Below, in pieces: positions 17,086-25,813 of a DNA stretch of 64,000 bases. Below the pieces are notes generated by a model. It did no database searches, had not been told where the DNA came from, and worked only from the letters and a program-made list of their open reading frames with translations. The DNA is taken from positions 27,108-91,107 of the forward strand of contig CAVRJE010000027.1 in NCBI GenBank assembly GCA_963721365.1. The letters run 5' to 3'. The translations under genes were made by a program, and so were the position numbers. This DNA comes from CAIQPS01 sp963721365. Its GTDB lineage: Bacteria; Actinomycetota; Thermoleophilia; RBG-16-64-13. Each line of letters opens with the position of its first letter. Within the stretch, counting starts at the first letter, position 1.

Positions 17086-17999
17086 ATGACGATCGAATCG
17101 TTCTTCTCTGCCGTTGCTGCGCTGTCCGGGCTGTTGTTCGTCGTCGCCAGCATGCTGGGAACCGGACTGAGCCTGAGCGTGAAACAGATCATTCAGCCGC
17201 TGAAGAACGTCCCCCTGGTGATCCTCGCGCTTGTGGCGAACTTCGTACTGGTGCCGCTGCTCGCCTGGGGGATCACCAGCCTGCTCACTCTCGACGAGCC
17301 TCTCAAGATTGGACTGATCGTGCTGTCGACCGTGGCCGGAGCACCCTTCTTGGTAAAAGAGATACAGGCCGCCAAAGGGGACCTGGCCCTGGGTGTCGGC
17401 CTGATGTTCTTGATGATGATCGTGACCATCTGCCTACGTGCCCCTCGTTCTGCCGCGGCTTCTTTCCGGCGTGCGAGGTCGATGCCTGGGCTATCGCGAA
17501 GTCGCTGATCGTGACCATGCTCGTTCCCATCGTGCTGGGCCTGCTCTGGAAATCGCATTCGGGGGAAAGCGCCAAGAACTGGGCGCCGGTCATGAACAAG
17601 ATCTCCGGTATCTCGCTGATCCTCCTGCTGGTGACCGGACTGGGCTTGAACATCTCGAACATCATCAGCTTGATCGGCTCGCGCGGCTTCCTGGCGGTGA
17701 TCCTCTTCGTCGTCGGGTCGCTCGTTATCGGGTTCGTGCTGGGCGGCCGCAAGCCGGCTACCCGCAGCGTCTTGGGTCTCGGTACGGCGCAGCGCAACGT
17801 GGCGGCCGCTATCCTCGTCACCAGTCTGAATTTCTCCGGGACCATGACGCTTCCATTCGTGCTGGTGGCCGCCATCCTCTTGCCGGTGATCCTGATTCCG
17901 GTAGCGCGCATGCTCGGCAGACGTGGCAACGCGGCGGCGCCGCCAGCGGAAGAACCGCCGGCGGTAGAACCGGCGACGAGCTCGGTTCCGGCCCCTTAG
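17086..17999 (+). CDS. BASS-family sodium-coupled organic anion transporter
   Basis: About 300 residues after repair of two extra bases (near 17437 and 17481). Multiple hydrophobic helices: FLVVASMLGTGLSLS-like N-terminus, VPLVILALVANFVLVPLLAWG, GLIVLSTVAGAPFLVKE, and a late LGTAQRNVAAAILVTSLNF containing the conserved crossover-type segment. It resembles bile acid:sodium symporters. It begins 27 bases after the rhodanese gene. It likely imports an organic anion used by the desulfinase-like protein, or exports a product; direction cannot be read from sequence. The C-terminal Pro/Glu-rich tail is unusual. Confidence 0.8.
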
Positions 18000-18017
18000 G
18001 AATTCGGTGGTCGGGGG

Positions 18018-18479
18018 TCAGTCCGCGCGGGTGCCGGCACCCAGCATCCGCGCAAGGACCTCTCGGAATCGTTCGCGGTCTTCCGGCTGGAAGGGGCTGG
18101 GCCCCGTCGTGCGTCCCCCCGCGCGGCGATGCCTCTGCTCGGCGTGACGGATCGCGAGCTCCGCATCGATGGTTGCCGCCAGGTACTCGCGACCCCGAGG
18201 GCTGACCACGCGGCATCCGCGGCTGAGCGCCATGGCCGCCAGCCCGGTGTCCCCTGTCACCACGATATCTCCCGGTGAGAGGCGGGGAACCATGGCGAAG
18301 TCGGCGGAGTCCCGGCCGGACGCGACCTGCAGGATCTCGACGCCCGCTCGACCGGCATACTGGGCAAGATTCTGGGAGTGATTCGCGACCAGCACTACCG
18401 GCACCGAGCGCGACCGGGCCAGGGCTATCGCGTCGCGGGTAACCGGACAGGCATCGGCGTCGACAAAGACGGTGGTCAT
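18018..18479 (-). CDS. YaiI/YqxD-family (DUF188) PIN-like protein
   Basis: 153 residues, intact. VFVDADACPVTRDAI at the N-terminus and VVTGDTGLAAMALSRG in the middle are diagnostic of the UPF0178/YaiI family, which has a PIN-like nuclease fold; the acidic residues VDAD and GDTGLA would line the putative metal site. Cellular role unknown. Convergent with the BASS gene. Confidence 0.9.
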   Translation of the reverse strand: MTTVFVDADACPVTRDAIALARSRSVPVVLVANHSQNLAQYAGRAGVEILQVASGRDSADFAMVPRLSPGDIVVTGDTGLAAMALSRGCRVVSPRGREYLAATIDAELAIRHAEQRHRRAGGRTTGPSPFQPEDRERFREVLARMLGAGTRAD

Positions 18480-18513
18480 GCCCGCCTAGCGTCGTTGCGC
18501 GCTCGGGGCCCCA

Positions 18514-18687
18514 CTACCCCTGGCGATGAGGCGAATGGGACGAATACTGAGCCATATCCGCCTCGTGCCGCGCATCCTTTTCGGTGGGGCAGAACCCCTG
18601 CTGCAGGCGGCCCTTGACCCACACCCGCCAGACCCACAGCGGTCGCTCCGCTGTCGATGTCGATGCTTCGGATACTTGGACCTTCAT
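18514..18687 (-). CDS. Small hypothetical protein, 57 residues
   Basis: A short reading frame, MKVQVSEASTSTAERPLWVW at the start and then VKGRLQQGFCPTEKDARHEAD, ends with TAG at 18514-18516. It has a plausible GAGAGGA site upstream. The pattern aromatic-Val-Lys-Gly-x-x-Gln-Gln-Gly-Phe-Cys-x-Thr-Glu-x-Asp-Ala-Arg looks like a small beta-beta-alpha domain rather than random translation. Function unknown. Confidence 0.5.
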   Translation of the reverse strand: MKVQVSEASTSTAERPLWVWRVWVKGRLQQGFCPTEKDARHEADMAQYSSHSPHRQG

Positions 18688-18996
18688 GGTCTGGATGTCC
18701 TCTCGCTCGTCGGTTCTGTCTGGGGAGGAAGAGGACGGGGAAGCCGGCGGCAGTTGCTCTTGCTTCGGCGCATCTCAAAGTAGCGGCGCCCGTTCTGGCC
18801 CTTCTGACAGCAGAGTGACTCTCTACTGTTACCTACTATACGCCTCGGCGGGCCGGGACGCCTATTTGCAGTCTCCCGGGGCGATTTTGGGCGCACCCAT
18901 CACGGCTTCCACTGGGAACTTTTGCGCTTGTCGCCTAAAGTGAAGCTACACGAGCCCACGCCACGAGCGCAGGGACCGAAGAACGAGGAGAATGCT
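18688..18996. other. Intergenic region without recognised gene
   Basis: About 309 bases between the leftward small gene and the PASTA gene. It is slightly less GC-rich around 18810-18845. No tRNA, repeat, convincing promoter pair or coding frame was found on either strand; presumably divergent regulatory DNA. Confidence 0.5.
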
Positions 18997-19446
18997 ATGG
19001 GCGATTCTGAGAACACGAGCGGGCTTGAAGCCGGCCGGCCTGCGGCCGTTCCTCCGGCGCCCGCACTCCCGGAGGCCACGACTCCTTGCCCGCCTGCGAC
19101 GAATCGGTCCCGGCGATGGTTGTGGATCGTCCTGGGGATCGCCGCCGCACTGGTCATTGCGGCGGTAGTCCTGATCGGTTTTCGGTTCGGCGACGGCGCC
19201 GAAGTCCCAGACCTGGCCGGCCTTTCGGTCGCCGAAGCTACCTCCGCGCTCGAAGATGTCGGCCTCGTGCTCGGCAGGGCGGTCTATACCGCCGGGCTAC
19301 CGACCGGGGCCGACGAGGGAGACATCGTCGGCCAGTTGCCGGCGGCGGGTGCGCGGGCTGAAAAGGGGACCAAGGTCGACGTCATCGTGGCGAGAGGGGA
19401 GCAGGTCGCCACCGTTCCGAACGTCGTCGGCAGTACGCAGGACTAG
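18997..19446 (+). CDS. Membrane-anchored PASTA-domain protein
   Basis: 149 residues. A Pro-rich cytoplasmic N-terminus precedes one TM helix (WLWIVLGIAAALVIAAVVLIG). A complete PASTA domain follows (VPDLAGLSVAEATSALEDVGL through KGTKVDVIVARG), and then only the first ten residues of another (VPNVVGSTQD). PASTA domains usually sense muropeptides outside the membrane. There is no kinase domain. The ATG at 18997 is chosen for GAGGAG just upstream. The abrupt end within a second PASTA suggests a frameshift or truncation; the stop overlaps that of the convergent DUF169 gene. Confidence 0.75.
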   Translation: MGDSENTSGLEAGRPAAVPPAPALPEATTPCPPATNRSRRWLWIVLGIAAALVIAAVVLIGFRFGDGAEVPDLAGLSVAEATSALEDVGLVLGRAVYTAGLPTGADEGDIVGQLPAAGARAEKGTKVDVIVARGEQVATVPNVVGSTQD

Positions 19447-20205
19447 GCCTCCGCCGCCGCCTCGCGCGCTCCCTCTTCCCGCACGCGCGCCTCGCGTTCC
19501 ATGAACTTCTCGCGGCCTTCGGTGTACGCAGGGCAGGGCCCAGGTCATCTTCTCCAGGCTCTTGACGATCACGGGGATCTTGTCCCAGGGGATGGAGATG
19601 AGGATCCAGCCCTCCGGGAACACCTGCTTCGCCTTCGAACCGAACGCCATGCCCGTCACCAGGTGGTTGACCTTCCCGGTGAGCCAGGGATAGGCGAAGA
19701 TCCAGGCGCAGCTCATCACCGGGGTCTTGATGCTCTCCCACAGCTCGCCGGTGGAGTAGCTCATCGCCCGGAGCACGATCTCGGCCTGGGAGGGGGTGGC
19801 CATGCAGGATCAACAAGTCGGGTTCGAAGATCAGGGTGTCGAGCACCGAAAACGCCGCGTAGTTGACCGTGCCCTTCGCGAATCTCGGGATGTGCTGGTA
19901 GATCCTCTCGTTGGCGCGCGGCTCCTCATATACCTCGAACTTCTCGCCCAGCAGCCCGGCCTCGGCGAAGACCGGCGCCTCCTCCATCCCGAGGACGACA
20001 GTGCCGAAGCAGTCCTCTTCCTTCTTTGAGAAATAGAAAGGGGTGCCCCTTTCCTGCGCTATCCGGATCATCTCGCAGAACGCCGCCGGCTTGTCGAGCT
20101 TTTCGATGCCCTCGGGTCTGCTTGAAGAGAAACTTCACGCCGACCGGCGCGTGCTCGAATTCAAACTTTCCCAAAGATCGACAGGTCGGTTTCCAGTTTC
20201 CTCAT
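19443..20205 (-). CDS. DUF169-family protein
   Basis: About 250 residues once four single-base breaks are repaired (near 20177, 20125, 19797 and 19533). It reads MRKLETDLSIFG at the start, then HAPVGVKFLF, CFGTVVLGMEEAPVF, YQHIPRFAKG, TPVMSCAWIFAYPWLTGKVNH and ILISIPWDKIPVIVKSLEKM, which together identify DUF169 (COG2043). The family is common in anaerobes and archaea and of unknown function. Soluble, with several conserved Cys. It overlaps the PASTA stop by three bases, convergently. Confidence 0.75.
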
Positions 20206-20274
20206 GACGCCTCCAAGCGGTCCCGGTCGCGCGCTGCACTCACCCATAATAGACAGGTAGGCCAGGGCTCCGCT

Positions 20275-21230
20275 ATGCTCCGAACACCGATGACTTCGAG
20301 AAAACGAACGACGTCTGTTCAGTCCGCGCCGGAATTCGCCGAGCGCTATGGTCCCTGGGCCTTGATTGCGGGCGCCTCCGAGGGGCTAGGCGCCGCGTAT
20401 GCCCGTGCCCTCGCTCGGAGGGGACTGAACCTGGTGCTTGTTGCGCGGCGGAAGGCACTTGTCGACGAGCTCGCGCAGGATCTGCGCACCGCACACGCTG
20501 TGGAGGTCCTCGCGCTTGGACGGGGATCTCGGCGAGCAGCGCTTCTTGGAGAGTCTGCAGGACGCTTGCTCCGGGCTGGAAGTCGGCCTCGTCGTTTACA
20601 ACGCGACCTATGCCCCTATCGGCGAGTTCGCCTCGACCCCGCTTGATGATCTGCTGCGGGTGGCGGCGGTGAACATCCGGGCCCCGGTCGCCCTGGTCCG
20701 GGGTCTGCTGCCGGATATGACCGAACGCGGCCGCGGCGGCGTCATCCTCATGACCTCTCTGGCCGGGAACCAGGGTTCGCCCTACATCGCTACCTATGCG
20801 GCCAGCAAGGCCTTCAATCGGGTGCTGGCGGAGGGCCTGTGGTACGAACTGAAGGACAAGGGCGTCGACGTCGTCGCCTGCTGCGCCGGCGCGGTGCGCA
20901 CGCCGGGCTACTCGGGGGCGGCAGCCGGAAAGGACGCGCCGGGCACTCTCGATCCGGAGGAAGTGGTGGAGCAGGCGTTGGCGGCCCTCGGCCGGGGGCC
21001 GGTGGTCATCCCCGGGCATCGTCAATCGAGTGGCAAGCGCTTTCATGAGCCGCCTGCTGCCCCGCCGCAGGGCCATCTCCATCATGGCCGGCAATACCGC
21101 CGATCTCGCGCCGACAGCGGGGGCCGCGCCGGCGACTCCGGCACCGGCCACGCCCCCCTCACCCGCAGCCACGACGCCCGGCGCCGCCGGCGCACCGACC
21201 CCCGAACCCCCGACCAAGGATGCCCCATGA
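20275..21230 (+). CDS. Short-chain dehydrogenase/reductase
   Basis: About 315 residues, with frame breaks near 20522 and 21020. The nucleotide motif is GASEGLGAAYA (Gly-x3-Gly-x-Gly), followed by NATYAPIG, the catalytic Ser region ILMTSLAGNQGS, and the YAASK Tyr-Lys pair. The C-terminus has an added Ala/Pro-rich tail (GAAPATPAPATPPSP). It has closest general likeness to SDRs acting on hydroxysteroid or acyl substrates. Its stop overlaps the start of the ERG4/ERG24-like gene (ATGA), so the two are translationally coupled. Start ATG 20275 or 20290. Confidence 0.8.
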
Positions 21231-22313
21231 CCGACTTCGTCGCCGGCTTCTTCGCCCCCTGGATCATCTACGCGGTCATCCTCGCGCTCCACCTCGTGTT
21301 GCCGGCGCGGAACGTCGAGGGCTACGTCGGCGATCCGGCCACCGGCAGGCCTCTCAGATACCGGCTCAACGGTCCCCTGGTCCTTGTCGTCCTGGTCTTG
21401 CTCTGGGTGATCCTCAGCCGCACCGGCATCTTCGCCTGGGATTGGCTCTGGACCCATCGCTGGTCGGGACTGATCGGCTCCGCCGTGCTCGGGGTGCTGT
21501 TCAGCGTCGCCGTGGTCTTGCCGGGCGCCCCGCACGGGTCGCTCGCCCCTCGCCGACTTCTACTTCGGCCGCCGGGAGAACCCGCAGTTCTTCGGCCGCC
21601 GGGTGGACGTCAAGATGTTTCTGTACCTGATCGGCGCCACGATGCTCGCGCTGAATATCCTCTCGTTCACGGCCCACCACGTGCTGGTGTTCGGCGCGGA
21701 CGCGTCTCCCGGGGTGGGCCTCTACTGCGCCCTGTTCTTCTGGTTCATCATCGACTATCTCGTGTTCGAGCGGGTGCACCTCTACACGTACGACATCTTC
21801 GCGGAACGCGTCGGGTTCAAACTCGGCTGGGGCTGCTTCACCTTCTACCCGTATTTCTACGCGGTGGGCCTGTGGGCGGTGGCCGGCAAGCCCGACCCGG
21901 GCACGCCGTCATGGCTCCTGGCGCTCTATGCCGTCGTCTTCTTCGCCGGATGGAGCCTCTCGCGCGGGGCGAACATGCAGAAGTACACGTTCAAGCGGGA
22001 GCCCGAGCGCGTCTTCTTGGGCTTCATGAAGCCGCGCGTTCTGAGCGACGGGAAGAATGCTCTGCTTTCCAGCGGATTCTGGTCCGTGTCCCGGCACGTG
22101 AACTACCTGGGGGAGATCCTGATGGCCGTAGGCCTGACCCTGGTTCTCGGCTATCCTGGTTACTGGGTGATCTGGCTCTACCCGTTGTACTACGTGGCGC
22201 TGCTCTTTGCCCGCGAGCGCGCCGACGAGCGCCGTTGCGCCGCCAAGTACGGCGAGCTGTGGACGGAGTACGAGCGCCGGGTACCCCGGAGGATCATCCC
22301 CTGGTTGTACTGA
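21227..22313 (+). CDS. ERG4/ERG24-family integral membrane reductase or methyltransferase-like protein
   Basis: About 361 residues, eight to ten predicted helices, one frame break near 21555. The C-terminal signature is strong: SSGFWSVSRHVNYLGEI, then RADERRCAAKYGELWTEY and VPRRIIPWLY. These match the conserved end of sterol C14/C24(28) reductases and the related isoprenylcysteine methyltransferase superfamily. In eukaryotes the family reduces sterol double bonds with NADPH; bacterial members exist but few are characterised. The coupled SDR supports a lipid or terpenoid substrate. The substrate is not assigned. Confidence 0.72.
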
Positions 22314-22356
22314 GATCGCATCGGCCGCGAGCATCTAGCGCGAAGGGAGAAAGACC

Positions 22357-23802
22357 GTGAGCGACGAGCAGAAGAAGCTGACCACCAATTTCGGAGCCCC
22401 CGTCCCCAACAACCAGGACAGCCTCACCGCCGGGCCGCGGGGCCCCATGCTGCTCCAGGACGTGTGGTACCTGGAGAAGCTGGCGAACTTCGATCGGGAG
22501 GTCATCCCCGAGCGCCGCATGCACGCCAAGGGCTCCGGCGCCTTCGGCACTTTCACTGTCACCAACGACATCACCAGATTCACGAGAGCCAAGCTCTTCT
22601 CCGCTGTCGGCAAGAAGACGGACCTCTTCGTCCGTTTCTCGACCGTGGCCGGCGAGCGGGGAGCCGCCGACGCCGAGCGGGACATCCGGGGCTTCGCGGT
22701 CAAGCTCTACACCCAGGAGGGCAACTGGGACCTGGTGGGCAACAACACCCCGGTCTTCTTCTTCCGCGACCCGCTCAAGTTCCCCGACCTCAACCACGCC
22801 GTAAAACGGGATCCGCGCACGAACATGCGGAGTGCTCAGAACAACTGGGATTTCTGGAGCTCGCTCCCCGAGGCGCTACACCAGATCACCATCGTCATGA
22901 GCGACCGCGGCATTCCCGCCACCTACCGCCATATGCACGGCTTCGGCAGCCATACGTTCAGCCTCATCAACGCGGCCGGCGAGCGCAACTGGGTCAAGTT
23001 CCACTGGGTCTGCCAGCAGGGCATCAAGACCCTCACCGACGAAGAGGCCACGGAGATCGTTGGCAACGACCGGGAGAGCCACCAGCGCGACCTCTACGAG
23101 GCTATCGAGAACAAGGACTTCCCCAGGTGGAAGCTCTGCGTCCAGGTGATGCCTGAGAAGGATGCTGCTTCGTACAAGTTCCATCCGTTCGACCTGACCA
23201 AGGTCTGGCTGCACGGCGACTACCCGGCGGTCGAAGTCGGAGTGATGGAGTTGAACAAGAACCCCGAGAACTACTTCGCCGACGTGGAGCAGGCCGCGTT
23301 CAACCCGGCCAACGTGGTGCCGGGCATCGGTTTCTCACCCGACCGCATGTTGCAGGGTCGCCTGTTCTCCTATGGCGATGCTCAGCGCTACCGGCTCGGC
23401 GTGAATCACCATCAGATCCCAGTGAACCAGGCGCGCTGCCCGGTGCACGGCTTCAGTCGCGACGGCGCGATGAGGGTGGACGGCAACTACGGCAGCACCC
23501 TCCACTACGAGCCGAACAGCTACGGCGAGTGGCAGGAGCAGCCCGAGTTCGCCGAGCCACCGCTGGCTCTCGACGGAGCGGCCGACCGCTGGGACTACCG
23601 CAAAGACGACAGCGACTACTACACGCAGCCGGGTCTGCTGTTCAACCTCATCGGGCCCGAGAAGCAGCGCGTGCTGTGCGAGAACACTGCGCGCAACATG
23701 GCCGGGGTGACCAGGGACGTGCAGATCCGCCACGTCAGGAACTGCTTCAAGGCCGATGCGGCCTACGGAGAGGGAGTGGCGGCTGCCTCGGCATCCCCAT
23801 GA
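22357..23802 (+). CDS. katA: Monofunctional heme catalase
   Basis: 481 residues, intact, small-subunit (clade 3) catalase. The distal His is in VIPERRMHAKG (His56), the distal Asn region is VGNNTPVFFFRDP, and the proximal heme Tyr is in RLFSYGDAQRYRLG. It decomposes hydrogen peroxide in the cytoplasm. The GTG start at 22357 follows GAAGGGAGAAAG. It indicates oxygen exposure in an organism otherwise equipped with oxygen-sensitive enzymes. Confidence 0.97.
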   Translation: MSDEQKKLTTNFGAPVPNNQDSLTAGPRGPMLLQDVWYLEKLANFDREVIPERRMHAKGSGAFGTFTVTNDITRFTRAKLFSAVGKKTDLFVRFSTVAGERGAADAERDIRGFAVKLYTQEGNWDLVGNNTPVFFFRDPLKFPDLNHAVKRDPRTNMRSAQNNWDFWSSLPEALHQITIVMSDRGIPATYRHMHGFGSHTFSLINAAGERNWVKFHWVCQQGIKTLTDEEATEIVGNDRESHQRDLYEAIENKDFPRWKLCVQVMPEKDAASYKFHPFDLTKVWLHGDYPAVEVGVMELNKNPENYFADVEQAAFNPANVVPGIGFSPDRMLQGRLFSYGDAQRYRLGVNHHQIPVNQARCPVHGFSRDGAMRVDGNYGSTLHYEPNSYGEWQEQPEFAEPPLALDGAADRWDYRKDDSDYYTQPGLLFNLIGPEKQRVLCENTARNMAGVTRDVQIRHVRNCFKADAAYGEGVAAASASP

Positions 23803-23861
23803 GCGAGGTCGCCCGTGATCGGTGATCAGCGGCCCGCTATCCAGACGTCGGCCGCCGGCCC

Positions 23862-25094
23862 CTAGCCCGAAGTGGTCTCTGCCGCGGTCGCCGGCTTGTC
23901 GCTTCCGCCCTCGGGGCCGGATTTCGGCAGAGGGCTTATGAGGGCCGAGATCGGTCGCGTACTGTCGTACGAGTCGAGGAACAGCAGTTTGACCATCAGC
24001 ATCAGCGGCACGGACATGAGAGCGCCTATCGGGCCCAGGACCCATGCCCACAGCACCAGGGACAAGAAGACGGCTAGGGTGGAGAGGCCCGTCTTCTGCC
24101 CCATGAATCGGGGGGCGATCGCATTGTTGACGAACCCGTTGACGACGATGACGATAGCTACCACGATGGCGGCGCGCGCGAAGCCGAACTCGAGGAGGGC
24201 GACAAAGAACGGGGGGATCACAGATAGGACGAACCCGATGTTCGGTATGAAGCTGAGCAGGAAGAACATCAGAGCCCATAACAACGCGAAATCCACGCCG
24301 AAAGCGTAGTAGACGATCGCGGCGAAGATCGCGGTGAGGGCGTTGAGCCATGTCAGCGTGAAGAGGAAAGTGCGCGTTACGTTGGCGAAGTTCCCGAAGG
24401 CCCGGCCCAGCGTGGGACCGAGTTGGACCTGTTGATACATCTTCCGGGGAAACGAATACACTTCGGCGATCATGAAGGCCACGATGAGTATCAGCAGGAA
24501 AGCGTTGGTGAGCAGCGAGACCAGGATCCGAATAGACGAGGTCACCCACCCGACGACCTTGTCGGGTCTGAGGATATTGCCGGTGAGCCCACTGATGTCG
24601 ATGCCCCTATCGGCGAACCATGTCTGCAGGTTGGTCGATATCCGGCTCAGGTTACTCTGATACACGGGGATCTTGGTGTTGATCTGCCCCAAGGAGGTGG
24701 CGAGGATCACCAACAGGAGGCCCGCGACTATCAGGAAGCCCACCAAGACTACGACGATGGCTGCCCATGAGGGCATTCCTCTGCGTTTCAGCCAGTGCAG
24801 GATAGGGCTGAGACCCATGACCACGAACATGGCCAGCAGGATAGGGGCGAGGACAGACCGGGCGTTTCTCATGCCGTAGAGGACGATCGTTGCGGAGGCC
24901 AGAGCCAGCAGCAGGCCGGTAGGGCGGGTCCGTAGGCCGTGGTAGAGACTCCTCGTCCCACCCGCATCTCCTCGCTCGCCTCCGCCCGCGGACACATCGG
25001 CAACGGCCGCAAGCGGGTCCAGGCTCGGCGCGGGCCCTTGAATCGCGGCGTTCTCTGAGGTGGCTGCGGCTGGATTGTGCCCTTCCGAGTGCAT
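23862..25094 (-). CDS. AI-2E/PerM-family transporter (copy 1)
   Basis: 410 residues, intact. A hydrophilic N-terminal extension of about 60 residues precedes TM helices. The family core is visible: LAPILLAMFVVMGLSPILHWLKRRG, then LTWLNALTAIFAAIVYYAFGVDFALLW, PNIGFVLSVIPP and VLGPIGALMSVPL. Members export signals or act as ion/proton antiporters; specificity cannot be read here. A paralogue lies at 62865-63992. Confidence 0.9.
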   Translation of the reverse strand: MHSEGHNPAAATSENAAIQGPAPSLDPLAAVADVSAGGGERGDAGGTRSLYHGLRTRPTGLLLALASATIVLYGMRNARSVLAPILLAMFVVMGLSPILHWLKRRGMPSWAAIVVVLVGFLIVAGLLLVILATSLGQINTKIPVYQSNLSRISTNLQTWFADRGIDISGLTGNILRPDKVVGWVTSSIRILVSLLTNAFLLILIVAFMIAEVYSFPRKMYQQVQLGPTLGRAFGNFANVTRTFLFTLTWLNALTAIFAAIVYYAFGVDFALLWALMFFLLSFIPNIGFVLSVIPPFFVALLEFGFARAAIVVAIVIVVNGFVNNAIAPRFMGQKTGLSTLAVFLSLVLWAWVLGPIGALMSVPLMLMVKLLFLDSYDSTRPISALISPLPKSGPEGGSDKPATAAETTSG

Positions 25095-25194
25095 GAAGAC
25101 TCCTTGGTCGTTTGGGGGGGCAGGATCGGGCGGGCTGAGCTATTACCACGCGCCGTCGCCGTTACCTGCTTGGCCGGACTCCGGTTTGGGGGAG

Positions 25195-25749
25195 TTACGA
25201 CAGGTGCTGGATCAGTATCCTCACGCCTATCCCGATGAGCACCAGCCCTCCGGCTCGCTCCGCCCACACCCCGAAGCGGTGGCCCAGGCGGCAGCCGAAT
25301 ACAGCTCCGACGGCGCTGAGGATCGCCGCCACTATCCCTATGACCACAGCCGGGAACCATATGGAGATGTCGAGGAAGGCGAAGCCGAGTCCCACGGCCA
25401 GGGCGTCGATGCTGGTCGCCACCGCCAACACGAGCAGGTTCCAACCCCGGGTGGGGTCCTTGGCCGGGGCTTGGTCATCGCGGAACGATTCCCACAGCAT
25501 CTTGGCGCCGATTATCGCCAGGAGGCCAAAGGCGATCCAGTGATCGATCGCCTCCAGCCATCCCGAGAACGTGGATCCGGCGAGCCATCCGATCACCGGC
25601 ATGGCGAACTGGAAGAAGCCAAAGGCGAGGGCGACGCGCAACACGAGCCCGTACCTCACCACGGCGATCTGCACGCCGCATGCGGTGGACACGGCGAAGG
25701 CGTCCATCGACAGGCCGAGGGCTATCAGCAGGAGGTAGGGGAAGCTCAT
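25195..25749 (-). CDS. mntP: Manganese efflux pump
   Basis: 184 residues, intact, six TM helices. The two family repeats are LGLSMDAFAVSTACGVQ and VATSIDALAVGLGF, each with the conserved Asp of MntP. It removes excess Mn2+. No yybP-ykoY-like riboswitch was recognised in the short upstream region. Confidence 0.92.
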   Translation of the reverse strand: MSFPYLLLIALGLSMDAFAVSTACGVQIAVVRYGLVLRVALAFGFFQFAMPVIGWLAGSTFSGWLEAIDHWIAFGLLAIIGAKMLWESFRDDQAPAKDPTRGWNLLVLAVATSIDALAVGLGFAFLDISIWFPAVVIGIVAAILSAVGAVFGCRLGHRFGVWAERAGGLVLIGIGVRILIQHLS

Positions 25750-25813
25750 AGGCGGCTAGAGGCGATCCAATCTCACGCCGGACGTCAAGCGAAGCGGACG
25801 GCGCCCACGGCCG

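Noticed and set aside
25750..25813. Manganese riboswitch upstream of mntP
   Set aside because: The gap is only 64 bases and lacks the yybP-ykoY core loops.
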